A stretch of DNA of 64,000 bases from Acidilobus saccharovorans 345-15 (GTDB lineage Archaea > Thermoproteota > Thermoprotei_A > Sulfolobales > Acidilobaceae). The position numbers were made by a program, and so were the translations under genes. Under the pieces are notes generated by a model. It was not told the DNA's origin, made no database searches, and was given only the letters and a program-made list of their open reading frames with translations. Location of the stretch: positions 1,054,001 to 1,118,000 of the forward strand of contig NC_014374.1 of assembly GCF_000144915.1 (NCBI RefSeq). The letters are read 5' to 3'. Positions within the stretch are counted from its first letter, which is position 1. The number at the start of each line of letters is the position of its first letter. Below are positions 16,016-24,282 of the stretch, in pieces.

Positions 16016-16674
16016 CCCCTTATTTCTAGCAGAGCCTCCGAGTTCTCGGCAACTTTCCAGTCAGTTCCCACGGCCACCACTACGACTGTTCCAACGAGCT
16101 TAGCCCCAGCCCTCCTGACAAGCTCTGCCAGGGCCCTGAGCGTGTGGCCATGTATGCTAAAGTCGTCAACTATTAGGACCCTGGAGTCCTTGGGAAGCTC
16201 CCTCTTAGTCACGTAGAATACCGTGTAGGAGGCTGGCCCGGAGAGGTACATGGCCTCAAGTATGGGTTCCTCCGAGGGCGGCCTCTGCTTTCTGGCGACC
16301 ACTATGGGCACGTTAGCTGCTAGGCCTATGGCGGTGGCCAGGCTTATGCCCCCGGCCTCAGGCGTCAGCACGCACGTGAAGGTCTTGTCAAACCTCTTTA
16401 CAACGTATTCAGAGACCAGTGTTAAGGCCATGGGGTCGAGCGTTACGCCGGTTATGTTGTAAAAGCCGTTATACACCTTTATGGCCTTGGCCACAATGCT
16501 TGTGATGACTTCCCTCGAGAGGAGGGAGTCCACGATTTTCTTAGCGTTGCCCTCGGAGGGCAGCGTACTGCCATTGATGTAACGTGACAGCATGGGAGAC
16601 GATAAGCCCGTTATCTTAGACAGGTCAGTGAGCTGAAAGAAGGCCCTGGCTGCCCTAAGGAGCTTGACAGACAT
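16012..16674 (-). CDS. HTH-phosphoribosyltransferase regulator, GfcR-like
   Basis: A two-part protein: an N-terminal XRE/Cro-like helix-turn-helix (about residues 12-50, with TDLSKITGLSSPMLSRYING) and a C-terminal type I phosphoribosyltransferase fold. The PRPP-binding motif VLIVDDFSIHGHTLRAL (about 168-184) is intact. Such proteins, including haloarchaeal GfcR and PurR-type regulators, use the PRTase fold as a ligand sensor. It lies tail-to-tail with PRPP synthetase, which fits a role in nucleotide or sugar metabolism control; its targets are unknown. A related but degenerate copy lies at 59081-59926. Confidence 0.83.
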   Translation of the reverse strand: MSVKLLRAARAFFQLTDLSKITGLSSPMLSRYINGSTLPSEGNAKKIVDSLLSREVITSIVAKAIKVYNGFYNITGVTLDPMALTLVSEYVVKRFDKTFTCVLTPEAGGISLATAIGLAANVPIVVARKQRPPSEEPILEAMYLSGPASYTVFYVTKRELPKDSRVLIVDDFSIHGHTLRALAELVRRAGAKLVGTVVVVAVGTDWKVAENSEALLEIRG

Positions 16675-16795
16675 GTACCTGAGCTCGTTAAAGTTAAAGT
16701 CGCTCAGATCTAGACCCCAGTACCTGTTAGCCTTGTGAGAGCTTAAAGGCCTCCCGATTTCTGAGTGGAGAGGAGCTAAGAACAGGTGGGCGCAG

Positions 16796-17377
16796 TTGTA
16801 CGCCGAGTATACGCTTTACGAGTGGGTTGGGGTGAGGCCTGAGTTAGCCTACAGCGGTGAGATAAAGCAGGCAGTGCTTCAGTCGCTTCGAGAGGAGCTT
16901 GAGGGCCAAGTGGATGAGACAATGGGTATTATAATATCTGTGATAGACGCTGACGTAGAGGGTGATGGGGTGCTTCTGCCTAACGACCCCCAGATTTACT
17001 TCCCCGTCAGGTACAGGGTTCTGAGCTTTGAGCCCCTGCTCCAGGAGGTCGACAAAGGCATAGTAAGCGACGCAAGGGAGTTCGGCGCCTTTGTGAGCCT
17101 CGGGCCTACCGACGGCTTTGTACACAGGACCCAGCTAATGGACGAGGACGCTGACTTCATACAGGAGACCAGGAGCTTCAAGGGCCGCGAGAGCGGCAGG
17201 GTAGTTGGAGTTAATGACATAGTCAGGGTGAGGATAACTCAGGTCAGCAAGGCCTCTAGGAGAATGGCAGCGGTTAGAATAGGCCTAACCATGAGGCAGC
17301 CCTACCTTGGTAAGGAGGAGTGGTACACAGAGAAACAGCAAGTTGCGGGAGGAGGCGAGGGGGGTGAAGCCTCTTGA
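16796..17377 (+). CDS. rpo7: DNA-directed RNA polymerase subunit Rpo7 (RpoE')
   Basis: Rpo7 forms the stalk of archaeal RNA polymerase with Rpo4 and binds the nascent transcript. The N-terminal tip domain (YAEYTLYEWVGVRPEL) and the C-terminal S1 domain (about residues 80-165, with DAREFGAFVSLGPTDGFVH) are clear. At 193 residues it is normal. The start is TTG 16796. Its stop overlaps the next gene's TTG start in TTGA, so the two are coupled. In many archaea spt4 follows directly; here spt4 is at 60424, so the ancestral order is broken. Confidence 0.94.
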   Translation: MYAEYTLYEWVGVRPELAYSGEIKQAVLQSLREELEGQVDETMGIIISVIDADVEGDGVLLPNDPQIYFPVRYRVLSFEPLLQEVDKGIVSDAREFGAFVSLGPTDGFVHRTQLMDEDADFIQETRSFKGRESGRVVGVNDIVRVRITQVSKASRRMAAVRIGLTMRQPYLGKEEWYTEKQQVAGGGEGGEAS

Positions 17378-17742
17378 GCCAGGAGGGCCAGCCGCAGGGC
17401 CAAGCAGGTGACAACATTATTGATTACTCCGAGTTCGCAAAGGTAGACCTGAGGGTTGGCAAGGTTTTGTCTGCAGAGCCAGTAGCTAATAGCAGGAAGC
17501 TGATAAGGCTCACTGTTGACCTTGGGTCAGAGCAGAGGCAGATACTCGCCGGGCTGCTTAAGTGGTATAAGCCTGAAGACCTGGTGGGTAAGTATGTAAT
17601 AGTTGTAGCTAACCTTAAGCCTAAGCAGATGGCAGGGCTGACGAGCCAGGGCATGCTGTTGGCGGCTCCGTGCGGGGACTCTGAGAAGCCGGTTATACTT
17701 ACCGTGGCCGAGCCTGTCCAGCCCGGCTCAAAGGTCTGTTAG
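17374..17742 (+). CDS. tRNA-binding protein, methionyl-tRNA synthetase beta-subunit-like
   Basis: A single EMAP/Csaa-type OB-fold domain of about 122 residues. The family landmarks FAKVDLRVGKVLSAEPVANS, ADLKP-like NLKPKQMAGLTSQGMLLAA and the KLIRLTVDLG strand are all visible. It corresponds to the C-terminal dimerisation and tRNA-binding part of MetRS, encoded as a free subunit in many archaea. The N-terminus is a short glutamine- and glycine-rich extension. It begins with TTG overlapping the Rpo7 stop, so its synthesis is coupled to RNA polymerase subunit Rpo7. Confidence 0.88.
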   Translation: MSQEGQPQGQAGDNIIDYSEFAKVDLRVGKVLSAEPVANSRKLIRLTVDLGSEQRQILAGLLKWYKPEDLVGKYVIVVANLKPKQMAGLTSQGMLLAAPCGDSEKPVILTVAEPVQPGSKVC

Positions 17743-17784
17743 CTACTTTTGACTTCCAGGCACCGTTAGCTCAGGGGGCTGGCT

Positions 17785-18249
17785 ATGAAGAGGGTTTTAA
17801 GAGGGGACCCCTTTGAAGGGGATGACCTAGAACCCACGCCAGGAGCCAGCTCCCTCTGCCTGGAGGAACTGTTTACGAGCCTTAGCAGAGATGATGTCTA
17901 CGAGCTGTTCTCACAGCTGGTCTCAAGCGAGGTAAACTACGTTGACGTGCTAGTTCACTCTGATGACAACAGAGAAATTTACGCCAGGTGCTTCGTGTCC
18001 CTTACATGCCTCGAGGTCCTAAAGGTAGTGGTGAGGCTCTGTGAAAATGAAGCTCGCCTAGACGCCATCAATTTGCCTGAGGTGGACGCAGCCAGCTTGG
18101 AGGGTGACTGCGTCGAGCTTATATCAAGGCCTGACCCCCCTATAAAGATAAGGAACCTCCTGAGAAAGCTAGGTGTAGGAGAGCCCAGCGAGGTGCAGGG
18201 CTATAGGTTACTAAAGGATGATCAAGTTGGAGATCCCACCGAGGTTTAA
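17785..18249 (+). CDS. Unknown acidic protein overlapping the XPB-like helicase gene
   Basis: A 154-residue acidic protein with no recognised family. It starts MKRVLRGDPFEGDDLEPTPG, contains a helical stretch LEELFTSLSRDDVYELFSQL, and a middle beta-rich part with three cysteines (YARCFVSLTCLEVLKVVVRLCE). Its last 32 bases overlap the next gene's start, so it likely forms a unit with the XPB-like helicase. In Sulfolobus, XPB is paired with the nuclease Bax1; this protein shows no clear similarity to Bax1 that I can see, so it may be a different partner. Confidence 0.62.
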   Translation: MKRVLRGDPFEGDDLEPTPGASSLCLEELFTSLSRDDVYELFSQLVSSEVNYVDVLVHSDDNREIYARCFVSLTCLEVLKVVVRLCENEARLDAINLPEVDAASLEGDCVELISRPDPPIKIRNLLRKLGVGEPSEVQGYRLLKDDQVGDPTEV

Positions 18250-19843
18250 GGTGCGCGGCTGGCTCAGCGACGAGGACTTTCAGAGGATCCTCGAGTTCTC
18301 TAAATACGTGGGCCGCGACAGAGGGTTCTCCATATTTGAGTTGAGCGATGAGAAGGCCAAGGAGTCAGGCCTAGGCCCTGTTGACATATTAAGGGAGCTG
18401 GAGGAGCTCAAGGACTCCATTCCCCAACAGGACCTGGAAACATTGAGGGAGTACTTGAGGAGAAAGGGCACGGTTAAGATAGGTCTCAACTCTAGCAGCG
18501 AGGTCGTAATATCCAGCGAGCTCATGCTGAAACCATACCTGCAGGAGTATCTTGCGCAGCTTAAGTACAGCAAAGAGCTAAGAAGCTACATAGCCAAGCC
18601 TTACCTATACTATGACCTTGTCAGGCACTTGAACAGTAAGGGGATAATAGTTGATGATAAGATAGGGCTACTGGAGAGGGCTAAGCTGCCCAGGCAGGTA
18701 AAGTTCGTGGGCCAGCTAAGGCCTTATCAGCAGGAGGCTCTTGACGCCTGGTCAAAGAACAACAACAGGGGGGTAATAGTCCTGCCGACAGGCGCGGGCA
18801 AAACGGTGGTGGCCATAGCTGCCATAGCAGCAGCCAATGTGAAGACCCTCATAGTGGCCTACACTAAAGAGCACGTGAAGCAATGGAGCGACGCCATAAG
18901 GAGGTTCACAGATGCCGGTGGCCTGCTGGGGGCGTTCTATGGAGACGAGAAGTCCATAGGCGACATAACAGTGACCACCTACCAGACAGCATATAGGTAC
19001 GTGAGGCAGCTGTCCCCGAGGTTTGCCCTGGTAATTTTTGACGAGGCTCATCACCTACCGGCGGACAAGTTTAAGGCAATAGCGGAGTACATGTTGGCCC
19101 CATATCGCATGGGGCTTTCCGCCACAGCAGTCAGGGAGGATAACAAACAGGAGGAGGTGTTCCCGCTGGTAGGAGGCATAGTTTATCAGAAGAGCGCGTC
19201 CGAGTTAATGCAGGAGGGTTTCCTGGCGCCCTACGTGATAAGGAGAGTCACGGTCAAGCTCGCGCCGGAGGAGCAGAAGCTATACGATGAACTGAGGAAG
19301 CGGTACGCCTCATTCGCTATGGGAAGGACTTTCCAAGAGGTCCTTGAGGCTGCAAAGAAGGGCGAGCAGAACGCCATACAGGCCCTGAGGATCAGGGCCC
19401 AGATGCAGTCTATAGTGCAGGAGAGCAGAAGCAAGCTGGACAAGGTAGTTGATATTGCAAAGCAGGAGCTGAATAAGGGCTCCAAGATAATAATATTCAC
19501 GCAGTATAAGAGGCAGGCCGAGGAGCTTGCTCAGAGGCTCGGTGCGCTCCTCATACATGGAGGCCTTGAGAGGGAGGCCAGGGACAGGGCCCTTGACGAG
19601 TTTAAGAAACTTAAGAGCGGCGTGCTCGTAGTTACCACTGTAGGCGATGAGGGCCTTGACATACCTGACGCCAACGTTGGGATACTCGTCTCTGGAACTG
19701 GCTCTAGGAGGCAGTTCATACAGAGGCTTGGCAGGCTGTTAAGGCCTATGCCTGGCAAGACTGCAGTGCTATACGAGGTTGTGGCAAGCGGCACCAGCGA
19801 GGTTGTGCAATCAAAGAAAAGGAGGGAAGCAGTTGGGGACTAA
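18218..19843 (+). CDS. XPB/Rad25-like superfamily 2 DNA helicase
   Basis: An ATP-dependent DNA helicase/translocase related to eukaryotic XPB, a TFIIH subunit used in excision repair and promoter opening. The damage-recognition-like N-terminal part runs to about residue 160; Walker A LPTGAGKT is at about 188-195, the DEAH box at 274-277, and the second RecA domain carries VVTTVGDEGLDIPDANV and QRLGRLLRPMPGK. The 541-residue length is normal for archaeal XPB. The ATG overlaps the upstream unknown gene. A repair or transcription-linked role is inferred by family. Confidence 0.87.
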   Translation: MIKLEIPPRFKVRGWLSDEDFQRILEFSKYVGRDRGFSIFELSDEKAKESGLGPVDILRELEELKDSIPQQDLETLREYLRRKGTVKIGLNSSSEVVISSELMLKPYLQEYLAQLKYSKELRSYIAKPYLYYDLVRHLNSKGIIVDDKIGLLERAKLPRQVKFVGQLRPYQQEALDAWSKNNNRGVIVLPTGAGKTVVAIAAIAAANVKTLIVAYTKEHVKQWSDAIRRFTDAGGLLGAFYGDEKSIGDITVTTYQTAYRYVRQLSPRFALVIFDEAHHLPADKFKAIAEYMLAPYRMGLSATAVREDNKQEEVFPLVGGIVYQKSASELMQEGFLAPYVIRRVTVKLAPEEQKLYDELRKRYASFAMGRTFQEVLEAAKKGEQNAIQALRIRAQMQSIVQESRSKLDKVVDIAKQELNKGSKIIIFTQYKRQAEELAQRLGALLIHGGLEREARDRALDEFKKLKSGVLVVTTVGDEGLDIPDANVGILVSGTGSRRQFIQRLGRLLRPMPGKTAVLYEVVASGTSEVVQSKKRREAVGD

Positions 19844-19847
19844 TGAT

Positions 19848-20729
19848 TTAGGCTCTCTTGAGGGCCTCGCTCACAAGCTTAGGAATCTCATAGGGCGTTA
19901 TGGCCACCCTTACCCCAGCGTCCTCCAGCGCGGCAACTTTGTCTTTGTAGGCCCCAGTGCCAAGCATTATTATGGCGCCTGCGTGGCCCATTCTCTTGCC
20001 CTCGGGCGCTGTGCGGCCGGCTATGAACGCTACTATGGGCTTCCTTATCTTGCCTTCCTTGACCATCTTGGCCACCCTTTCCTCAGCGTCGCCGCCTATC
20101 TCGCCCACCATAACTATAGCCTTAGTCTGCGGGTCTCTCTCGAACATCTCGGCTACCTCTGGGAACGTGAGCCCAGTTATGGGGTCACCGCCAACTCCTA
20201 TCACCGTTGACTGCCCTAGGCCGGCCTTGGAGAGGAAGTAGCTCACCTCATAGGTGAGGGTACCGCTTCTAGACATCACTCCAACGGGCCCTGGCGTGAA
20301 GACGTTGGCTGGCATTATGCCAACCTTGGTCTTGCCTGGATTTATTATGCCTGGGCAGTTGGGCCCTATTATTATGGAGCCCTTCTCCTTGGCGTAATTG
20401 ACGAATGCCATGGCGTCGTGTATGGGTATGTGCTCAGTTATGACTACTATGGTCTTAATGCCGGCATCTATGGCCTCAAAGACGGCGTCAGCGGCAAACT
20501 TAGCTGGCACGAATATTATTGACGTGTTGGCGTCAGGGTGCGCCTTCACCGCCTCATCCATGGTATCATAAACCGGCACGCCTTCAACAGTAGTGCCTCC
20601 CTTGCCTGGGGTCACGCCGGCGACTACCTTGGTGCCATACTGAAGCATTAGCCTTGTGTGGAATGAACCCTCCCTGCCAGTTATGCCCTGTACGATTACT
20701 TTAGTGTTCTCGTCAACTATTATGCCCAT
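19848..20729 (-). CDS. sucD: Succinyl-CoA synthetase, alpha subunit
   Basis: With SucC it interconverts succinyl-CoA, ADP and phosphate with succinate, ATP and CoA. The CoA-binding Rossmann part starts [19 protein letters not shown], the [16 protein letters not shown] motif follows, and the phosphohistidine segment [12 protein letters not shown] is intact near residue 250. An ATG at 20729 (giving [10 protein letters not shown]) is chosen because GAGGTG lies six bases upstream; 20735 is the alternative. It begins within a few bases of the sucC stop, so both chains are made together. Confidence 0.95.
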   Translation of the reverse strand: MGIIVDENTKVIVQGITGREGSFHTRLMLQYGTKVVAGVTPGKGGTTVEGVPVYDTMDEAVKAHPDANTSIIFVPAKFAADAVFEAIDAGIKTIVVITEHIPIHDAMAFVNYAKEKGSIIIGPNCPGIINPGKTKVGIMPANVFTPGPVGVMSRSGTLTYEVSYFLSKAGLGQSTVIGVGGDPITGLTFPEVAEMFERDPQTKAIVMVGEIGGDAEERVAKMVKEGKIRKPIVAFIAGRTAPEGKRMGHAGAIIMLGTGAYKDKVAALEDAGVRVAITPYEIPKLVSEALKRA

Positions 20730-20739
20730 CCCCATCACC

Positions 20740-21876
20740 TCACAGGTTCTTAAGCGCCTGAAGCGCCTCCAGCGGGTCACTGTATGGCGTTATGCCCACT
20801 TCCTTAAGAATCTCCCTTCCCTGCTCCTCGTTGGTCCCAGTTAACCTCACAACTAGGGGCTTGGCCTTGTTGCCCAGGTCCTTGAGCGCCATTACTATGC
20901 CCCTGGCAACTTCGTCGGCCCTAGTTATGCCTCCGAATATGTTTATGAACACCTTCTTGACCTTGGGGTCACTCATAACGAACTCAACGGCATCCCTTAT
21001 GTGCTCAGCCTCAGCTCCCCCTCCTACGTCAAGGAAGTCGGCAGGCTTCATTCCAAACTCGTAGACGAGGTCCATGGTGGTCATAGTGAGCCCTGCCCCG
21101 TTTCCGATAACCCCGACATCACCGTCAAGTTCCACGTAGGCAAGGTCCTTCTCTCTGGCCGCTATCTCCCTCTCGCTGAGCTCTCCGAGCCTCTCCTTCT
21201 CGGTGGCGGCGTACTCCGTGTGCCTGAAGAGGCTATTGTCGTCGATTATTATCCTGAGGTCGAGGGGCAGAACCTTGTCTGGCAGAAGCGCCAACGGGTT
21301 GCTCTCGGCGAGCTCAGCGTCATAGTCCATAAATGCCCTGTACAGCGCCTGCAGGAAGTTCTCAAAGCTTGAAAGTGCTTTGCCTGTGAGGCCAAGCTGC
21401 TTGCCCAGTATTCTGGCCTCATAATTTCTTAGTCCCTTGTATGGGTCCACGTAGTACTTTATTATGGCCTCGGGGTGCTCCCTGGCAACCTCCTCAAGAT
21501 CCATGCCACCGTACTTGCTTACCAGCACGAGGGGCTTCCTCTCGGCCCTATCAAGCACTATTCCAGCGTAGAGCTCCGCATCATGCTTTATGGCCTGCTC
21601 TATAAGCAGGATAGAGGGCTTTATTCCCTTGATTGGAGTCTTGAAGAGCTGCTGGGACACCGAGACGGCCTCGTCAACGTTATTTACAAGCTTTATTCCG
21701 CCGGCCTTGCCCCTTCCGGCAACCAGGACCTGCGCCTTAACGGCCAGTGGAGGGGTTAGGCCCGAGCTTTCTATGGCCTTCCTTATATCGTCACCCTCGC
21801 GCACTACGACGCCCTTCGGCGTTTCGATGCCGTACTTCCTTATGATCTCCTTAGCCTCATACTCAAACAGCTTCAC
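20740..21876 (-). CDS. sucC: Succinyl-CoA synthetase, beta subunit
   Basis: The beta chain binds the nucleotide through an ATP-grasp domain and sets nucleotide choice. It opens [19 protein letters not shown], contains [17 protein letters not shown] near residue 50, and carries the C-terminal [14 protein letters not shown] and [15 protein letters not shown] blocks of the family. A GTG at 21876 preceded by GGGTGGG fits the family start; 21888 is possible. A minus-strand TATA-like GCTTATTAATTAATCC lies near 21905-21920. It is divergent from the amylase gene. Confidence 0.95.
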   Translation of the reverse strand: MKLFEYEAKEIIRKYGIETPKGVVVREGDDIRKAIESSGLTPPLAVKAQVLVAGRGKAGGIKLVNNVDEAVSVSQQLFKTPIKGIKPSILLIEQAIKHDAELYAGIVLDRAERKPLVLVSKYGGMDLEEVAREHPEAIIKYYVDPYKGLRNYEARILGKQLGLTGKALSSFENFLQALYRAFMDYDAELAESNPLALLPDKVLPLDLRIIIDDNSLFRHTEYAATEKERLGELSEREIAAREKDLAYVELDGDVGVIGNGAGLTMTTMDLVYEFGMKPADFLDVGGGAEAEHIRDAVEFVMSDPKVKKVFINIFGGITRADEVARGIVMALKDLGNKAKPLVVRLTGTNEEQGREILKEVGITPYSDPLEALQALKNL

Positions 21877-21964
21877 AGGCCCACCCACGCCTCCCAGTCT
21901 CAGGATTAATTAATAAGCTCTGAAGAGACCCCTTCTAGCGTTTCGGAAAGTCGTTGGCGAAATG

Positions 21965-21983
21965 AAAGGCAAGCCTTGCCTTT
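21965..21983. promoter_or_regulatory. Inverted repeat between sucC and amylase genes
   Basis: AAAGGCAAG-C-CTTGCCTTT is a perfect inverted repeat with a single central base in the 170-base divergent spacer. The spacing suits a dimeric regulator contacting both promoters; with a one-base loop it is a poor RNA hairpin. Which gene it controls is unknown. Confidence 0.4.
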
Positions 21984-22046
21984 TGGGCGGGAGGAGGGTC
22001 AGCGCTGCTGTCAGCGGACACTCAAGAGTAGACAGCAATTAACTTT

Positions 22047-24197
22047 ATGCTAACTCAGAGCCCACAGCTACCCTTATTTACATGGAGCAAGCTAGACCGT
22101 AACGTAAATATGGAACGCCTAAAGGCGCAGGCCGGTGTTGAAGCCATGTATATGAGCGTCAGGCCACGGCTAGGCAAGGACAGGTATGGTGAGCCAGACC
22201 TTATCTTCAGCTATCCGTGGCCTGAGGTGGCCGCGGGAAAGCACATATACTTGGTGTCAGAGTTCACGTCATACTTCCCGGGCAGAGTTGAGCTGAAGAG
22301 GAAAGGCAATAGGGGAGTTGCGCGGGTACCCGTCAGGGAAGGACTTTATCATTATGCGTTTGTCGACAGCCTTTACAGAGTCTACACGGACTATGAGAAC
22401 CCAAGAGCCGCTGAGGTGGATCTAGGCCTAAACATGGGAAGAGTGATGGCCAGCGTGGCCGAGGCAGGACTTAAGGAAATCAGGGATGCCATTTCTGAGG
22501 GCGGGCTTCACGGTAACCTTATACTGCACGACGAAAGGTGGCCAGGTTACCTCTCGGGCTATGGAGGAATCACTGCTGTGAGGGTTTTTACTGTGCGGGA
22601 AGAGGTGGACTCCGTAACACTGCTGGCTCTCGTGGAAGGATCATGGAAGCCCTTTGAAGCGGAACTGGCCTTAAGGGACTCCTACAGGGACTACTACGAG
22701 GCGAGAGTCCCCGGAAGAGTCGAGGCATACTACTTCTTGCTTTCAGTCGACGGCAAGAAATTGCCTTTCGGGTTTGATGGTCTGGGATCAAGGGAGCCAT
22801 GGATGGCAGAAAGCGGCTACTACAGTGATACTATACCATGGTACCTGGGCACTTCATATTATCTTGTGTTTCCGGACAGCTTCGCGGGCTATAGGGAGGA
22901 TTTTGTTAAGCTAAAAACAAGGCCCAGGGAGCGCATAGGAGGCAACCTTAAAGGGCTTGCAGAGAAGCTCAGTTACATAAAATCCGTCGGGTTCGAAGCC
23001 ATATACTTAACTCCCATATATGTCTCTAACAGCTATCATCGCTATGACGTTATAGACCAACATCGCGTAGATCCATCGCTGGGCGGCGAGGAAGCCTTAG
23101 AGGACTTAGTGAAGGAGTCCCATAGGCTTGGAATTAAGGTGGTTTTGGACCTAGTGGTACATCACACGTCTCCCTGCTCTAAGGAGTTTTCTGACGCTTT
23201 GAAGGGGTGGAAGAGCTCGGTTTACTGGAACTGGTACAGATTCCTTGTGGACTCAAAGGATGAGGTGGCCCACGATGCAGAGCTGCTCGAGAGGTACGTT
23301 GATTCTGGCTGTAGGAGCTTCCCTGAGGAACTTCGCTCTAAGGACCCGTTCTATGAGACCTTTGCAAAGCTGTGGGGAATGCCAAAGCTAAACCATCAAA
23401 ACAGAGCCGTCCTGGACGAGCTCTGCAGGGTAGTAAGCGACTGGGTGGCAAGAGGCATAGATGGCTTTCGCATAGATGTAGCGCACGGGCTTCCCGACGA
23501 CGCTATGAAATACCTGTACGAGTGCATAGTGAACAGGAGGTCTGAGTCGCCGGTTATAATGGAAATAATGGGTGAGCTCTCTGCATTCCCCATGGGAATA
23601 ATTTCGAACTCCGCTATGAACTACGAGGCCAGGGGCCCTATACTGAGCTTCTTCAGGGGCGAGATGACGGCCTTCGAGCTCTCGGAAAAGCTCAATAGGC
23701 AGTACCTTAGGTTGCCCCTACATGTTGCCAACGCGCTCTATAACCTGCTGGGCAGCCACGACACGCCTCGCGTAATGGACATATTAGGCTCTAAGGATCT
23801 CGTCGCCAGAGCTTTAGTTCTAACGGCCCTCATGTACGGTTCCTTCAGCGCCTACTATGGCGATGAGGTTGGGCTCAGGGGAGGCAAGGATCCTGACAAC
23901 AGGCTTCCAATGCCATGGGATGAGAGCCTGTGGGACAAGGACCTTCTCGACTTAGTTAGGAAGCTCATAGCCCTTCGGAAAGCATCTAAGGCCTTGAGGT
24001 ATGGCTACTTTAAGGCGAGCCCCTTAGGTTCCGACGCTATTTATGTAGAAAGGACCTACGGAGGGGAAACAATAATGGGTTACGTAACTCGCCGTGCCGT
24101 AGAGCTGTCCTCGCTAGTAGAGTGTGGGGAAATACTGCTGGAGGGCGGCTTAAGGAACAATTATCTGGACGGATTCGTTCTGTGCAGAGCTAAGTGA
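22047..24197 (+). CDS. GH13 alpha-amylase family enzyme (cyclomaltodextrinase/neopullulanase-like)
   Basis: A starch- or maltodextrin-degrading hydrolase of 716 residues. The N-terminal ~250 residues look like a carbohydrate-binding beta domain plus linker, as in GH13_20 enzymes. The (beta/alpha)8 barrel starts near 265 with YYLVFPDSFAGYR. Conserved regions: DLVVHH (368-373), GFRIDVAH with nucleophile D477, acid/base E506 in VIMEIMGE, and SHDTPR with D572. No signal peptide is visible, so action is probably inside the cell on imported oligosaccharides. It is followed closely by a phosphorylase-like gene, suggesting joint glucan use. Confidence 0.85.
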   Translation: MLTQSPQLPLFTWSKLDRNVNMERLKAQAGVEAMYMSVRPRLGKDRYGEPDLIFSYPWPEVAAGKHIYLVSEFTSYFPGRVELKRKGNRGVARVPVREGLYHYAFVDSLYRVYTDYENPRAAEVDLGLNMGRVMASVAEAGLKEIRDAISEGGLHGNLILHDERWPGYLSGYGGITAVRVFTVREEVDSVTLLALVEGSWKPFEAELALRDSYRDYYEARVPGRVEAYYFLLSVDGKKLPFGFDGLGSREPWMAESGYYSDTIPWYLGTSYYLVFPDSFAGYREDFVKLKTRPRERIGGNLKGLAEKLSYIKSVGFEAIYLTPIYVSNSYHRYDVIDQHRVDPSLGGEEALEDLVKESHRLGIKVVLDLVVHHTSPCSKEFSDALKGWKSSVYWNWYRFLVDSKDEVAHDAELLERYVDSGCRSFPEELRSKDPFYETFAKLWGMPKLNHQNRAVLDELCRVVSDWVARGIDGFRIDVAHGLPDDAMKYLYECIVNRRSESPVIMEIMGELSAFPMGIISNSAMNYEARGPILSFFRGEMTAFELSEKLNRQYLRLPLHVANALYNLLGSHDTPRVMDILGSKDLVARALVLTALMYGSFSAYYGDEVGLRGGKDPDNRLPMPWDESLWDKDLLDLVRKLIALRKASKALRYGYFKASPLGSDAIYVERTYGGETIMGYVTRRAVELSSLVECGEILLEGGLRNNYLDGFVLCRAK

Positions 24198-24282
24198 AGT
24201 GTCGCCCAATTAAGATTCTCTAATTGCGGCTCTAACGATATAAATATTATTTGCCAGGAGCCCTGCTCCTGCAGGTGAAAAT

